Below, in pieces: positions 8,444 to 16,944 of a stretch of 38,384 nucleotides of DNA; position 1 is the stretch's first letter, and each line of letters begins with the position of its first letter. Position numbers and translations under genes: made by a program. The notes below the pieces were generated by a model. That model searched no databases. It had not been told where the DNA came from and saw only the letters and a list, made by a program, of their open reading frames with translations. The DNA comes from a virus, in the IMG/VR virus record IMGVR_UViG_3300000117_009450, positions 5,604-43,987 of that record. The stretch is one strand, 5' to 3'.

Positions 8444-9949
8444 ATGTCATACAGGCCTATAGATAGAAATGCAAATGGAATAGTTTTTTTTGGTGATGCA
8501 GCTACAGATGCTACTTTTGAATCTAATAGTGGTTTAACATATGACGCTAGTGCTTCAGCACTAAAAATACCTAATGGAGGAACCATAGGTAGTCAAGGAG
8601 ATGCTGATGCTATTGCCATAGCTAGTGATGGTGTTGTAACCATTAGTCAAAATCTTTCTATTACTGGAGACTTAACAGTAAATGGTTCAACTACTACTGT
8701 TAGCACGACCAATACAGTTGTTTCGGATACATTAATAGAATTAAATAATGGCGCTAGTACTAATGCTAATGATTGCGGTATTGTAATTGAAAGAGGTAGT
8801 ACTGGAGACAATGCTATATTTGTATGGGATGAAAGTGTTGATAAATTTACTTTAGGTACCACTACTGCTACCGGAGCTAGTACTGGTAATCTGACTATTA
8901 CAACAGGAACTCTTGTTGCCAATGTTGAAGGTGACGTTACTGGTGATGTCACTGGTAACGCTGATACAGCTACCACTTTAGCTACTGCAAGAGATTTTAC
9001 ATTAACAGGTCAGGTTACAACAGATAGTGCTACATCTTTTGATGGTAGCGGTAATGCTGCTCTTGCTGTGTCCTTAGCTGCTGCTGCTATTACCGGACAA
9101 ACGGCAGAAACTAGCATAGCTAATGATGACCTTATTCTTATTTATGACACCTCAGAAGCCGCTTTACGCAAGATGACCAAATCAAACTTTGTGTCTGGCC
9201 TTGGTGGTGGTGGTATGGCCAACTTTGTTATTGGTGATGGAACAACAACACAAACAATTGATGATGGCGAGACAATTACTTTTGCTGATGGTACAGGAGC
9301 CGAGTTTGTTGTTAGCGCAACTAATACTGTTACTGTAAATTCTGTAGACAGTGAAATTGATCATGATAGCTTAAGCAATTTTGTGGCTAATGAACATATA
9401 GACCATACTAGTGTTACTTTAACAGCTGGCGATGGTCTTACTGGTGGCGGGGATATCAGTGCTAACAGAAGCTTTGCTGTTAATGTAGATGATAGTACTG
9501 TTGAAATTAATAGTGATGCTGTAAGAGTCAAAGATCTTGGTATTACAACAGCTAAATTGGCTGCTGATGCTGTAGATGGAACAAAGCTTGCTGATGATGC
9601 TGTTGATAGTGAGCACTATACTGATGGATCAATTGATACTGCGCATCTTTCAGCTAGTTCTGTAACAGAAGCTAAAAGAAGTAGAACTACTGCTGCAGTA
9701 ACAACAACAAGTACGATTTCTTCAGATGTAAATTTAGTTACTACTGGAGGAACAGATAAGACACTAACTATGCCTAGTGTCTCTGATGGACAAATAGTTT
9801 ATGTAAAGAAAGTAGATAGTGGAGCAGGTAATGTCGTTATCCAAAGGGGTGGCTCAGCTACCATTGATGGAGCTACGACAGTTTCGCTATATGCCCAATT
9901 TGAAAGTATGACCTTGGTATGCGACGGAACTAATTGGCATATTGTATAA
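8444..9949 (+). CDS. Fibre-like structural protein
   Basis: A 501-residue Ala/Thr/Asp/Gly-rich protein. Residues 77-106 hold the LTVNGSTTTVSTTN ... IELNNG module of T4-like cyanophage structural proteins. Residues 145-190 are a VEGDVTGDVTGNADTAT linker seen in many phage fibres. Near 323-345 is a GDGLTGGGDISANRSF β segment. Residues 366-400 hold roughly 11-residue repeats of the TAKLAADAVDGTKLADDAVD type. The end (424-501) is the same module that closes the preceding protein, here finishing CDGTNWHIV. It starts 19 bases after the previous stop with a GGGAGAG site. It probably forms part of the same fibre or a second one; the partner is inferred. Confidence 0.72.
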   Translation: MSYRPIDRNANGIVFFGDAATDATFESNSGLTYDASASALKIPNGGTIGSQGDADAIAIASDGVVTISQNLSITGDLTVNGSTTTVSTTNTVVSDTLIELNNGASTNANDCGIVIERGSTGDNAIFVWDESVDKFTLGTTTATGASTGNLTITTGTLVANVEGDVTGDVTGNADTATTLATARDFTLTGQVTTDSATSFDGSGNAALAVSLAAAAITGQTAETSIANDDLILIYDTSEAALRKMTKSNFVSGLGGGGMANFVIGDGTTTQTIDDGETITFADGTGAEFVVSATNTVTVNSVDSEIDHDSLSNFVANEHIDHTSVTLTAGDGLTGGGDISANRSFAVNVDDSTVEINSDAVRVKDLGITTAKLAADAVDGTKLADDAVDSEHYTDGSIDTAHLSASSVTEAKRSRTTAAVTTTSTISSDVNLVTTGGTDKTLTMPSVSDGQIVYVKKVDSGAGNVVIQRGGSATIDGATTVSLYAQFESMTLVCDGTNWHIV

Positions 9950-9975
9950 TTTTAACCTAAATAGTAAGGAATAAT

Positions 9976-11601
9976 GTGCAGAGTATAACGCTCCAAACAA
10001 ATGATACAGCAGTTGCTGCTGGTGATCAGTTAGGACAAATACAATTTGCTGCTTCTGCAGAATCTGATGGAGGAGCAGCTACTAATGTGTCCGCAAAAAT
10101 AGAAGCTGTCGCTGAAGCTGCTTTTCAATCGGCTTCTCATGCAACGGCTATAGCCTTTTCTGTTGCGACTAGTGATGCAAATGCTCCTAGCGAATGTCTT
10201 AGGATTAGCAATGATGGAAAGGTCGGATTAGGCACGGCTACTCCAACAGCAAAACTTAATGTTGAAGGGGGTGTTATATTTAATGACACCGGAGCTAATG
10301 TTGATTTTAGAGTAGAAGGTGACACCGATGCAAATCTACTATTTTTAGATGCTTCTTTAGACGCAGTCAGAATTGGAGAAAGTAACGACGGAAGTATTAA
10401 TTCTAAACTACATGTTTATGAGGCAAACAAAACAAATAGCACATATTCTAGAACCATTAACGTTTTAGGTAGGGCCTATTCTACTACCAATGGATCATAT
10501 TATCATATAGGGCTTAATAGTAGACCAGAAAAATATTTAAGTGCATCAACTACTGATGGAGGATATTGCATAGGAGTTAATGCTGTTCCTGTTATTTATT
10601 CTCCAGATGGAACTAATGTTTTAGCTGAGGTAACAGCTTTTCGATGCAATCCTTCTATTAACAGTGCTGCTTCTAATGTTACTGTTACAAACGCATATGA
10701 TATTAAGACTGTTCCTTATTTTCAAGGAACGAACAACACCGTAACAAATCACTATGGGCTATATTTAGGTAACGCTGGTGCTGGTGGAACAACTCCGACA
10801 AATGAATATGGTGTTTATCAAGACAATACTGCTGCTACAAATTATTTTGGTGGAACATTAGATGTTAGAGGAGCGGCTGTATTTAATGAAGGTGGAGCAG
10901 CTGTTGATTTTAGAGTTGAAGGGGACACTGATACTCATTTACTTTTTGTGGATGGAAGCGAAGATAAAGTAGGCATAGGTACCAATAGCCCAGCATATAC
11001 TTTACATATAGATGGCAATATAGGTCTTACAAATCAGGGTTTTTATGCTTCTCCTACAGGAGTTATGATAGGGGTAAATGGCTGGACATACAATGATGGA
11101 CAAACGACGCTATCTCATGGTAGGTTTGGTGAAGATGGCGATGCACAGAATAGTTCTTATGTGTTAAGATGTACTACTAGCAATGCTACTTTTACAACAG
11201 CACAAAATAATGCTGCAAATTTAGTATTGGCTTCGAATAGAACTATGATGTTCACAGCTAATATAGTTGCAAGGAGAACAGATCAGGTTAATGCTTCCAA
11301 TTCAGATAATGCAGCATATCTACTAACAGGCTGTTTGCATAATGATGGCTATGGAGCTGCACTGGTTGGTAGTGTTGCTAAAACGGTCATAGCAGAAACA
11401 GATAGTAATTGGGATGTTCAAGCAACCGTCACTGGTGCTGGGGCTGGAGGTACAGATAATTTAAACATACAAGTCAAAGGAGCCTCTAGCAAAACTGTCA
11501 ACTGGGTTGTCAAATTAGATTTATTAGAGGTTGGAGGAGATGTCAGTGGATATACAGAAACTAATATTTTAGGCAAAATAGACACAGAAGAATTACCATA
11601 A
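9976..11601 (+). CDS. Fibre-like structural protein with GTG start
   Basis: A 541-residue fibre-like protein beginning at GTG, five bases after an AAGGA site; the overlapping ATG at 9974 runs into a stop after four codons, so the rare start is well supported. It contains two copies of a module, GTATPTAKLNVEG ... VDFRVEGDTDANLLFLD (about residues 83-135) and VFNEGGAAVDFRVEGDTD ... GIGTNSPAYTLHIDG (about 290-345), typical of aquatic phage fibres. Between them is a Tyr/Asn-rich β segment, and the C-terminal 200 residues are β-rich without the end module of the two upstream genes. It lacks a classical N-terminal docking module, so it may bind the end of the preceding fibre. Receptor contact is inferred only. 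Confidence 0.7.
   Translation: MQSITLQTNDTAVAAGDQLGQIQFAASAESDGGAATNVSAKIEAVAEAAFQSASHATAIAFSVATSDANAPSECLRISNDGKVGLGTATPTAKLNVEGGVIFNDTGANVDFRVEGDTDANLLFLDASLDAVRIGESNDGSINSKLHVYEANKTNSTYSRTINVLGRAYSTTNGSYYHIGLNSRPEKYLSASTTDGGYCIGVNAVPVIYSPDGTNVLAEVTAFRCNPSINSAASNVTVTNAYDIKTVPYFQGTNNTVTNHYGLYLGNAGAGGTTPTNEYGVYQDNTAATNYFGGTLDVRGAAVFNEGGAAVDFRVEGDTDTHLLFVDGSEDKVGIGTNSPAYTLHIDGNIGLTNQGFYASPTGVMIGVNGWTYNDGQTTLSHGRFGEDGDAQNSSYVLRCTTSNATFTTAQNNAANLVLASNRTMMFTANIVARRTDQVNASNSDNAAYLLTGCLHNDGYGAALVGSVAKTVIAETDSNWDVQATVTGAGAGGTDNLNIQVKGASSKTVNWVVKLDLLEVGGDVSGYTETNILGKIDTEELP
10222..11013 (+). repeat. Duplicated VDFRVEGDTD module within fibre gene
   Basis: Two diverged copies of a roughly 50-residue module lie at about 10222-10377 and 10843-11013, sharing the VDFRVEGDTD core, a following LLF-D segment and a GIG motif. 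Their divergence at DNA level indicates an old internal duplication. Confidence 0.6.
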
Positions 11602-11614
11602 AAAAGAGGGAAAT

Positions 11615-11923
11615 ATGTCATTACCAATATTGTCAGCAGCATCGCCAACCACCATACCTGCAAAAGTATACGACAGAGTATGGGTAGAAGAAATTGTTAT
11701 AAAAGGCCCAGACCCTAATGGCGAAGTATCTGGAGAAGTTAAATTACATAAATATGGCATGTTTGATGGGGCGGCAGAGCTAGACCCAAATGGCGGAGAA
11801 TGGATTAGAATAGACAATATGCTAGCAGAATCAGCCGTAGATGCTGACTTAGCAAGTGCTATGGTTTCGTTAATATCTTATGTTATGAAACTAGGAAAAC
11901 AAAAGAATATTATATCTGATTAA
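11615..11923 (+). CDS. Hypothetical 102-residue protein closing the fibre cluster
   Basis: A small acidic protein starting MSLPILSAASPTTIPAKVYD. The middle is β-like (WVEEIVIKGPDPNGEVSGEVKLHKY) and the end helical (AVDADLASAMVSLISYVMKLGKQ). The ribosome site GAGGGA is well placed, 13 bases after the preceding fibre. No signal peptide, membrane segment or Cys is present. Small proteins of this kind often follow fibre genes and may be fibre-tip or assembly partners, but I do not recognise a family. Confidence 0.6.
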   Translation: MSLPILSAASPTTIPAKVYDRVWVEEIVIKGPDPNGEVSGEVKLHKYGMFDGAAELDPNGGEWIRIDNMLAESAVDADLASAMVSLISYVMKLGKQKNIISD

Positions 11924-11931
11924 GAAAAGAT

Positions 11932-12858
11932 ATGGAAAACAAAGTAGCAATTTTGCTTTGGCTTTATCATACGGATATGGCCCAGGAATTTTATGATATA
12001 TTATATAATTTTAAAGATATATCAGATATACATTTAGGGCTTTGTTTAGAAAACGATAATCTAGAAGCACTAGAGATTTTCAATGATCTGCCTAAAAGCA
12101 TACTGTATCATCATAATGTTGGTGGAGACATACTTCCTTTCTTAAAACAATTACAAAATATAGATAATCAAATATTTATCAAACTACATTCTAAGAAAAG
12201 TGGTTGGGGCATTAACAATCAGGGCAACTGGAGACTTATGCTTTTGGACAGTCTACTAGACACACCTGATGAATTATTAAAAAATATAGACAGGATGCAA
12301 ACAAAGAATATAGGATATTTAGGACCTCCTAGTTTTATGTGCCATGATTTTGAACTTAAAAATAAAGAGAAGATTAAAGAACTAGAATATAAATTAAATA
12401 TACCAAAGGTAACCAAAAGAGTATTTTCTGGTGGCAACATGTTTATAGGCCAGACTTTATTATATAAAAATACATTAGATCACCACTATAATACTTTATA
12501 TGATCTTTTATCTAAAGAGGCAGGAAAAGTATCTGATCTTAAAAGTGGTACATACTGTCATGCTATGGAAAGAATACTTGGCTATATATCTAACAATAAA
12601 ACTTACTCATCGGGGAAGTGCTTTATAGACACTATCAAAATTAAAATATTATCCAAAAATACAGATCACAAATATTTACATTTTAGAACTTTGTCCAATA
12701 ACGACATTTATTGTGTTGAACAACCAAATATATATGGAAAGATCATAGAACAAAATAAGGATGATTTTATAGTAGAGTGGCAACATAAATTGTCAGAAAA
12801 GCAGAAATATCAAAAAATATCAAAAAATACTTATATTAATACTAAGCATATAGGTTAG
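11932..12858 (+). CDS. RgpF-like (rhamnan synthesis protein F family) glycosyltransferase
   Basis: A 308-residue protein. The motif series matches the RgpF/rhamnan synthesis F family, which adds or extends surface sugars: HHNVGGDILPFLKQL (near residue 60), IFIKLHSKKSGWG (80-92), WRLMLLDSLL (100-109), IGYLGPP (127-133) and GGNMFIG near 167, where the family has a G-x-MFW-type segment. No signal peptide or membrane segment is visible, so it would act in the host cytoplasm. It starts eight bases after the preceding small protein, with a weak purine-rich site, and ends against the connector gene. Very high A+T and many Lys, Asn and Ile codons suggest separate acquisition. A likely role is glycosylation of virion proteins or change of host surface sugars; sugar donor and acceptor are unknown. 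Confidence 0.75.
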   Translation: MENKVAILLWLYHTDMAQEFYDILYNFKDISDIHLGLCLENDNLEALEIFNDLPKSILYHHNVGGDILPFLKQLQNIDNQIFIKLHSKKSGWGINNQGNWRLMLLDSLLDTPDELLKNIDRMQTKNIGYLGPPSFMCHDFELKNKEKIKELEYKLNIPKVTKRVFSGGNMFIGQTLLYKNTLDHHYNTLYDLLSKEAGKVSDLKSGTYCHAMERILGYISNNKTYSSGKCFIDTIKIKILSKNTDHKYLHFRTLSNNDIYCVEQPNIYGKIIEQNKDDFIVEWQHKLSEKQKYQKISKNTYINTKHIG

Positions 12859-12915
12859 GTGTATAGAAGATTATATTTATCCACCAGCTTATACCTAAAG
12901 AAAATAGGTCAAATT

Positions 12916-13440
12916 ATGTCATGGCAAATTGAAATACCTTTGATAGTTAGAACTCTTATTAGTGATTTGGCTGATTCACCCACCTATACTGACGACAGAT
13001 TACAACAAACTATAGTTATTGCAGCTTCTTATGTTCAAAGAGAAATGAATTTTGATACAGAATATAATATTGATTTAGTTAATTTGACTATTACTCCTGA
13101 TCCAGCCGTGGCTTCCACAAGAGATGAAGATTTTATAGGCTTTTCTGCATTAAGAGCAGGTTGTTTTTTAGACCAAAGTACTTTCAGAACAAAAGCTGCT
13201 AGTGAAGGAATTAGAACGCAGCTAGGACCTGCTAATTTGTCTGTAGCTGGAAATTTAAAGGGTTATCAGATGATTTTAGAAACTGGACCTTGTGCTATGT
13301 ATGATAAGCTAAAACTAGAATATGAAATTGGCAATATTAAGTATGTTAAGGCTATACTTAGTCCTTTTGTTGGTAACAAGTTTGACCCAAGAAGTCTTTT
13401 AAGCGACCATGGAGACAGAGACCGCACCTTTTATTCTTAA
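12916..13440 (+). CDS. Putative head-tail connector/adaptor protein
   Basis: A 174-residue protein from MSWQIEIPLIVRTLI. An in-frame GTG at 12859 abuts the previous stop and would add 19 unlikely basic residues, so the ATG at 12916 is preferred. The pattern of an N-terminal helical pair with SPTYTDDRLQQTIVIAASYV, a central DEDFIGFSALRAGCFLDQSTFR, and the C-terminal LSPFVGNKFDPRSLL is one I associate with conserved connector-region virion proteins of aquatic tailed phages. Helices at both ends fit an adaptor that binds the portal. The virion role is well supported by context; the exact adaptor, stopper or terminator identity is not. Confidence 0.6.
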   Translation: MSWQIEIPLIVRTLISDLADSPTYTDDRLQQTIVIAASYVQREMNFDTEYNIDLVNLTITPDPAVASTRDEDFIGFSALRAGCFLDQSTFRTKAASEGIRTQLGPANLSVAGNLKGYQMILETGPCAMYDKLKLEYEIGNIKYVKAILSPFVGNKFDPRSLLSDHGDRDRTFYS

Positions 13441-13454
13441 CATAAGGATTACAA

Positions 13455-14666
13455 ATGGCAGTTACACATAATTTTACTATAGACCAAGGTTCAGATTTTG
13501 CTATTCAATTTATCTTCCAAGATGTGAATGGTAATAATGTTGATTTAACACAAGGTGTTGTTTCTTTTAGATTTCAAGGCAACGACTCAAGTACACCTCA
13601 GTCTTTTTTGAGCACAGATGCTGCTCCTCCGGGGTTGCCTAATAGATATGTAACATCTAATAATGCTGGGCAAATAGATATTCAATTTCCAGCAGAGTTG
13701 ACTAAGGACTTTACATTTATTACTGCTGTTTATGAATTAGATTTTCAGCCTGAACTTGCTGATCAAACTCAAGTGTCTAATACAATTATCTCTAGAGGTA
13801 CTATTGGACTAATACCAAAGTCATTTAATAGTTTTGTTAGTGGAGGATCGGGAGATTCTGAAGAGGGAGATGTAACAGACAACATCATTAGTGGTAATTC
13901 TACTGGTGGTGATCAGTGCGCCTCTGCTTGTCTAATATTAGATTCAGATTCTATTGTTTATCGTGCTAGTGGCATACCTATTTTAGACAATCAAGATAAC
14001 TATAGTGCAACAGAATTTATCGATAATTTAAGACCAATACAAAAAATAGAAGTTGGTATTAACGGCTTGAAACATAGTAGTCCCCAAGACCTAACCTTAT
14101 TACTTGATCCTCCAACTGGCAATACTGTTTTATTATCTAGTAATAGTAAAATTAGTAATTATGATGAAACCAATACTGCTAATAAATTTAATTTTGTTTT
14201 TTCAGACAGGGCTCCTGCTACCCAATTCATACAGGATGTTCCTCATAACGGCATGTGTCAAATACAAGACAAAACAAGTATTACAAAATACAGTAGTCAC
14301 ACACTAGAACCTTCTTTTAATCATTTATATGGCACTGCAAATACTGGTGTTTATAAGTTATATATTAATGATAATGATCCTATAGGTACTGGTATTATTG
14401 ATAACTGGGAACTTATTATTACTTATTCCGGTATTCCAATATCGGCTACTCCTACTCCAACAGCTACAGTAACCCCTACTGTAACACCAACAATTTCTCT
14501 AACGCCTTCTGTAACACCGACTAATACTATAACACCAACGCTAACCCCAACTCCAACGATTTCTGTAACTCCAACGATTTCTGTAACCCCAACACTTACA
14601 CCAACTTCTGGACTAGCTCCAACACCAACTCCTAATCCGACACCAACTACTACAGCTTGCCCATAA
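13455..14666 (+). CDS. Appendage protein: QGS module, P-domain, Thr/Pro-rich tail
   Basis: A 403-residue three-part protein. Residues 1-130 are the QGS-type β module shared with the protein at 6132. Residues 154-327 resemble the proprotein-convertase P-domain, a jelly-roll β sandwich: IQKIEVGINGLKHSSPQDLTL, then a Pro/Gly loop, FNFVFSDRAP, and GVYKLYINDNDPIGTG followed by IIDNWELIITYSG. Residues 328-403 are an almost pure Thr/Pro/Val/Ser tail (TPTISVTPT type). P-domains occur mostly next to secreted peptidases or as binding modules; no peptidase domain is present here, so binding is the likely role. The ribosome site is AAGGA six bases from the ATG. It interrupts the connector genes, so it may decorate the neck or head. 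Domain call by motif; location inferred. Confidence 0.7.
   Translation: MAVTHNFTIDQGSDFAIQFIFQDVNGNNVDLTQGVVSFRFQGNDSSTPQSFLSTDAAPPGLPNRYVTSNNAGQIDIQFPAELTKDFTFITAVYELDFQPELADQTQVSNTIISRGTIGLIPKSFNSFVSGGSGDSEEGDVTDNIISGNSTGGDQCASACLILDSDSIVYRASGIPILDNQDNYSATEFIDNLRPIQKIEVGINGLKHSSPQDLTLLLDPPTGNTVLLSSNSKISNYDETNTANKFNFVFSDRAPATQFIQDVPHNGMCQIQDKTSITKYSSHTLEPSFNHLYGTANTGVYKLYINDNDPIGTGIIDNWELIITYSGIPISATPTPTATVTPTVTPTISLTPSVTPTNTITPTLTPTPTISVTPTISVTPTLTPTSGLAPTPTPNPTPTTTACP
14440..14663 (+). repeat. Thr/Pro-rich low-complexity repeat
   Basis: Degenerate six- to eight-residue units of the TPTISVTPT type encode the C-terminal tail of the P-domain protein. Codons vary (ACT, ACA, ACC, ACG with CCA, CCT, CCC), so the repeat is kept at protein level rather than by recent DNA slippage. 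A very similar but longer tract lies at 37745-38384. Confidence 0.8.
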
Positions 14667-14667
14667 T

Positions 14668-14877
14668 ATGACAGTAAATCTTTTACAAACCGTACTAAAT
14701 AATACAACTGTAATTATTAAATTTACAGAACCTGTAATTACAAATTTTAATTTTACAACTAACGTTGTGACTATTGCTGTGCAGCAGAAAAGTGAAAATA
14801 AAACATCATTAAGTAATGAAAGAATACTTGCTGGAGATGGGAATATAGAATCAATTACTTCTAGGGAGATACAATAA
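14668..14877 (+). CDS. Small hypothetical protein
   Basis: A 69-residue protein, MTVNLLQTVLNNTTVIIKF at the start, with β-strand-like alternation and no Cys. It begins one base after the preceding stop and its own stop overlaps the next start (TAATG), so translation is probably coupled on both sides. No separate ribosome site is visible. Its place resembles that of the 72-residue protein at 6533, also directly after a QGS-module gene, but the sequences share no clear motif. Function unknown. Confidence 0.5.
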   Translation: MTVNLLQTVLNNTTVIIKFTEPVITNFNFTTNVVTIAVQQKSENKTSLSNERILAGDGNIESITSREIQ

Positions 14878-15395
14878 TGGTTGATTTTTCAGCCTTAAAA
14901 AATTTATATAATCAATCTATGGATCAAATACTAGGAGATACTGGTTTAGTAGTACCTTGTACATTACATTTTTCAAACAAAGGCAAAGATACGGTTTGTC
15001 CCAATTGTCTTTTTGATCCGATCTCTAGATTATCTGGGTATAAATATAATGGTACTGGTCCAGTAAGTTTTGTAGATGGTACTGTGTGTCCTGTGTGCGA
15101 AGGCCAAGGAACAATAACAGGATCAGCTAAAACCAAAACACTTAAACTGGCTGTTATTTTTGATAGTAAATATTTTGTAAATTGGTCTTCTAGTGTGGGA
15201 GATATTCCAGACGGTGCTGTTCAAACCATTTGTAAAACTTCATTAATAGAAGACATTAGAAATGCTCAATCTATGACTGTAGATACAAATATTTCTGCTT
15301 ATGGCAACTACTCTTATAGCAGAGCTGCAGATCCACAGCCTGCTGGTTTAGGAGATCATAGATATCTTATAACTTTTTGGAGCAGGTCTCCATGA
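14877..15395 (+). CDS. Zinc-ribbon-containing connector/neck protein
   Basis: A 172-residue protein. Two paired Cys motifs, CPNC near residue 41 and CPVCEGQG near residue 70, form a probable zinc ribbon; the second is of the DnaJ-like CxxCxGxG kind. An extra Cys lies at about residue 28. The C-terminal half is β-rich and ends in HRYLITFWSRSP. Virion proteins with this paired-Cys insert are common in the neck region of aquatic tailed phages. It overlaps both neighbours (TAATG upstream, ATGA downstream), placing it in the connector block. A structural zinc site in a head-closure or tail-completion protein is my best reading; nucleic-acid binding is an alternative. Confidence 0.55.
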   Translation: MVDFSALKNLYNQSMDQILGDTGLVVPCTLHFSNKGKDTVCPNCLFDPISRLSGYKYNGTGPVSFVDGTVCPVCEGQGTITGSAKTKTLKLAVIFDSKYFVNWSSSVGDIPDGAVQTICKTSLIEDIRNAQSMTVDTNISAYGNYSYSRAADPQPAGLGDHRYLITFWSRSP

Positions 15396-16033
15396 AATTT
15401 ACAGCAAAAGTATTAGAGTCTGCAAGAAAAGTAACAGCAGATATTGCCAAAGCTTTACAGGGTCAAGTTCAATCTGTTTTTAGAAAGGCAAAACCTAAAA
15501 TAGAAAGAGATATTTCTAGACTTATAGCAAATTCTTTAAGAACAGAACCAGAATACGGAGCATTGAAAGCTGGTAAACTTAGATTGGAAATAGGTATTGC
15601 TGATACATCAGTAGTAGATGAGGTTGTAGATTTATTTGCTCAATCTATCAGTTTTAATATTAATCAAGTTAAAGTTGGCTCAAAAGGGATAGATGCTGTT
15701 TTATCATTTACTATTGTGGGTAGTGATGATTTTGAAAAAATATTACAATCTAATGCGGCTGTTATTACTACAGAAAATGGAGCTATGTTACCCTGGTTAA
15801 CTTGGCTTTTATTAAAAGGTGGTGATGAAATAGTATTACAAAATAAAGTTTTGTTCAAACCTAGTCCAGCCAGTAGAACTGGTCAAGCTATTATGATCCC
15901 TACAAAAGGTGGAGGATGGAGAATACCAGCTAGATATATTGGTACAGAATCAAATAATTGGGTCACCAGAGCTTTATCTAAAATAGAACCAGATATTCTC
16001 AGCGCTATGAAAAAATATATTGAAAGAGGATAA
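15392..16033 (+). CDS. Putative tail-completion/neck protein
   Basis: A 213-residue protein. The start at 15392 overlaps the upstream stop as ATGA and has GGAG nine bases before it, better than an in-frame ATG 15 bases upstream. The N-terminus is a basic amphipathic helix (SARKVTADIAKALQGQVQSV), followed by an α/β middle and GGGWRIPARYIGTESNNWVT near residue 175, then a C-terminal helix. Size, helix-first layout and position between connector and tail tube fit an HK97 gp10-like or similar tail-completion protein. The call rests mainly on gene order. Confidence 0.5.
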   Translation: MKFTAKVLESARKVTADIAKALQGQVQSVFRKAKPKIERDISRLIANSLRTEPEYGALKAGKLRLEIGIADTSVVDEVVDLFAQSISFNINQVKVGSKGIDAVLSFTIVGSDDFEKILQSNAAVITTENGAMLPWLTWLLLKGGDEIVLQNKVLFKPSPASRTGQAIMIPTKGGGWRIPARYIGTESNNWVTRALSKIEPDILSAMKKYIERG

Positions 16034-16035
16034 TA

Positions 16036-16944
16036 ATGAGTAATAATTATGAACCGGGTTTTAAAAATGTTACTTCTGTAGGCAAAAGAGAAACTTTGTC
16101 TGCAATCGAAGATAATATTAAAGACTTTTTAGATTGGTCTTTTGTTAATATAGGAGGATTCATAAATGTACAAATTCCTACTAGTGGCATTTCTGGAGCT
16201 AGTCATCATAAATTATCTTTAGTGTCTGATCCTACTTTTACAGGTAACAAGGTATGGGAAGCCAAAAGGAAAGAATGGGTATATGAGACAGGCGTCAGTT
16301 TTAATGGTTCTCAGCCCATAGAAATCAGTGGAGTATATCTAAATAATACTTTTTTAGAGGCTCCAACAGGATCTGGTGGTTATACCTATACTCTAAATTA
16401 TCAGGATGGCAGGGTGTTGTTTGATAATCCTGTCAATAAAAGTAGTGATGTGGAGATAGAATATTCTTACAGATATGTACAAACTTATAAATCTAGTGTG
16501 GATAATGGACTAGAAATCAATCCTGATGTTTTGGCAGCTCATAGAATAGATATGCCAGCAGTCTTGATAGAAATGACTGATAGGACTATACAACAACCAT
16601 ATCAAATAGGAGATGCTGAAAATAAAATATTTCAAGATGTATTATTACATGTTGTATGTGAAAATCCAGTAGAGAGAAACAATATAGCTAACGCACTTTT
16701 GGTTCAAAAAGACAAAATGCTGCACCTTTATGATATTAATAAAGTTGTACAAAGTGGTGTATATCCTTTAAGTAGAAATGGTAATATTAATCCTGATAGA
16801 TTAAATTACGATAAAATAGTAGAAAACACAGAATATTTAGACAAAAAGGCTTATATACAAAATTCGGTCATTACAGAATTTAATACAGTTGCGAATAGTA
16901 TTTATCACAATATAGTGCGTTGGACAATTGAAATTTTCCCTTGA
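16036..16944 (+). CDS. Putative tail terminator/connector virion protein
   Basis: A 302-residue protein starting MSNNYEPGFKNVTSVGKRE, two bases after the upstream stop, with AGAGGA five bases before the ATG. It has an N-terminal helix (AIEDNIKDFLDWSFVNIG), a β-rich first half with DGRVLFDNPVN near residue 135, and an α/β second half (NKIFQDVLLHVVCENPVERNNIANALL) that recalls tail-terminator folds. It is the last gene before the tail tube, the normal position of a terminator or neck protein. I recognise the type from aquatic phages but no named family. Confidence 0.5.
   Translation: MSNNYEPGFKNVTSVGKRETLSAIEDNIKDFLDWSFVNIGGFINVQIPTSGISGASHHKLSLVSDPTFTGNKVWEAKRKEWVYETGVSFNGSQPIEISGVYLNNTFLEAPTGSGGYTYTLNYQDGRVLFDNPVNKSSDVEIEYSYRYVQTYKSSVDNGLEINPDVLAAHRIDMPAVLIEMTDRTIQQPYQIGDAENKIFQDVLLHVVCENPVERNNIANALLVQKDKMLHLYDINKVVQSGVYPLSRNGNINPDRLNYDKIVENTEYLDKKAYIQNSVITEFNTVANSIYHNIVRWTIEIFP

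Noticed and set aside
12859-12915. GTG start giving a longer connector protein
   Set aside because: It would add 19 residues of Tyr/Leu/Lys-rich sequence unlike the rest; the ATG at 12916 fits the protein's pattern better.
15036-15045. TATAAATA inside the zinc-ribbon gene as a promoter
   Set aside because: It is within coding sequence with no gene start shortly downstream; AT-rich coding DNA produces this octamer by chance.
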